Shown here in pieces: positions 5,655 through 6,054 of a stretch of DNA of 6,054 bases. How positions within the stretch are numbered: position 1 is the first letter of the stretch; the number at the start of each line of letters is the position of its first letter. Location: contig CAKQNH010000321.1 in the NCBI GenBank assembly GCA_934255105.1, forward strand, positions 1-6,054, read 5' to 3'. Source of the stretch: an uncultured Pirellulaceae bacterium (GTDB lineage Bacteria > Planctomycetota > Planctomycetia > Pirellulales > Pirellulaceae). The notes below the pieces were generated by a model, which worked only from the letters and a program-made list of their open reading frames with translations, was not told the origin of the DNA and ran no database searches. Made by a program: the position numbers and the translations under genes.

Positions 5655-6054
5655 ATGCCTTCAAGTAAGGACGTGGTTTCCGGTCGTCGTGGTGGTAGTG
5701 GCACTGCGAATAAGAAGAACGCCTTCTGTTCGTTCTGCCGCAAGAGCTACCGAGACGTCGGACCGCTGGTCGAAGGGCCCGGAGATGTTTACATCTGCGG
5801 CGAATGTATCGAGCTCTGTCAGTCCATCTTGGATCAAGAGCAGAAGCGCCGTGGGCCGAGCAACACTCTGTTCAACGAGATCCCCTCGCCGCGAGAAATC
5901 GTGACCCACCTGGACCAATACGTCATCGGCCAGACTTCGGCCAAACGCGTCTTGGCCGTAGCGGTGCACAACCATTACAAACGCTTGACCAGCGAATGGA
6001 GCGGCTCGGATGTCGAGATCGAAAAATCCAATATTCTGATGGTCGGTCCGACCG
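5655..6054 (+). CDS. clpX: ATP-dependent Clp protease ATP-binding subunit ClpX (3' end missing)
   Basis: ClpX is an AAA+ unfoldase that recognises tagged substrates, unfolds them with ATP and feeds them to the ClpP peptidase in the cytoplasm. The first 133 codons are present. After a basic, Gly/Ser-rich leader of about 22 residues comes the ClpX N-terminal zinc-binding domain, with ligands C25-x2-C28 (CSFC) and C48-x2-C51 (CGEC) and the typical ECIELC continuation. Next is the start of the AAA+ region, with [22 protein letters not shown] and the ClpX-type [16 protein letters not shown]. The sequence ends in ILMVGPT, just before the remaining Walker A residues, so the ATPase core, sensor and pore loops lie off the right edge. 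No clpP or tig gene lies immediately upstream. A strong Shine-Dalgarno sequence and a long leader suggest it is transcribed from its own promoter. Confidence 0.97.
   Translation, partial: MPSSKDVVSGRRGGSGTANKKNAFCSFCRKSYRDVGPLVEGPGDVYICGECIELCQSILDQEQKRRGPSNTLFNEIPSPREIVTHLDQYVIGQTSAKRVLAVAVHNHYKRLTSEWSGSDVEIEKSNILMVGPT

Noticed and set aside
5533..5904. Forward 123-codon frame across the clpX start
   Set aside because: It overlaps the clpX coding frame, which has the zinc-finger cysteines and a strong Shine-Dalgarno sequence; the alternative frame shows low-complexity Val/Arg/Ser runs only.

Overview
The window looks like chromosomal DNA from a planctomycete, most likely a Pirellula/Rhodopirellula-type member. 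Three things suggest this: a membrane Ser/Thr kinase joined to a TPR-type region, a DUF1559 protein with a prepilin-like N-terminus, and a secreted NHL-repeat protein. Such families are greatly expanded in that phylum. This is inferred from family knowledge, not from a database search. All genes supported here lie on the + strand.

Layout. (1) From the left edge to 2228 is the C-terminal part of a Ser/Thr protein kinase: catalytic loop onward, then a membrane segment, an alanine-rich coiled coil and a TPR-like region. The stop codon lies inside the first copy of a 30-bp-period duplicated hairpin repeat (2225-2276). (2) A DUF1559 gene occupies 2365-3462 (a start at 2326 is possible). (3) After a short 16-bp tandem repeat comes a 53-codon lipoprotein-like gene at 3547-3708, supported by a well-placed Shine-Dalgarno sequence and a signal peptide. 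(4) A secreted six-bladed NHL beta-propeller protein occupies 3854-4951. (5) About 700 bp (4952-5654) holds no convincing gene but many short hairpins, direct repeats and palindromes. (6) clpX, the ATPase subunit of the ClpXP protease, starts at 5655 and runs off the right edge just as its Walker A motif begins.

The genes do not form an obvious pathway. The DUF1559 and small lipoprotein genes may be a pair, an arrangement I associate with planctomycetes. The kinase and NHL genes look like independent members of large families, and clpX is a housekeeping gene with its own leader. I do not see a convincing new multi-gene system. The points most worth following up are the non-coding ones: the hairpin repeat at the kinase stop, the repeat-rich block at about 5200-5500, and a perfect 14-bp palindrome just upstream of clpX.
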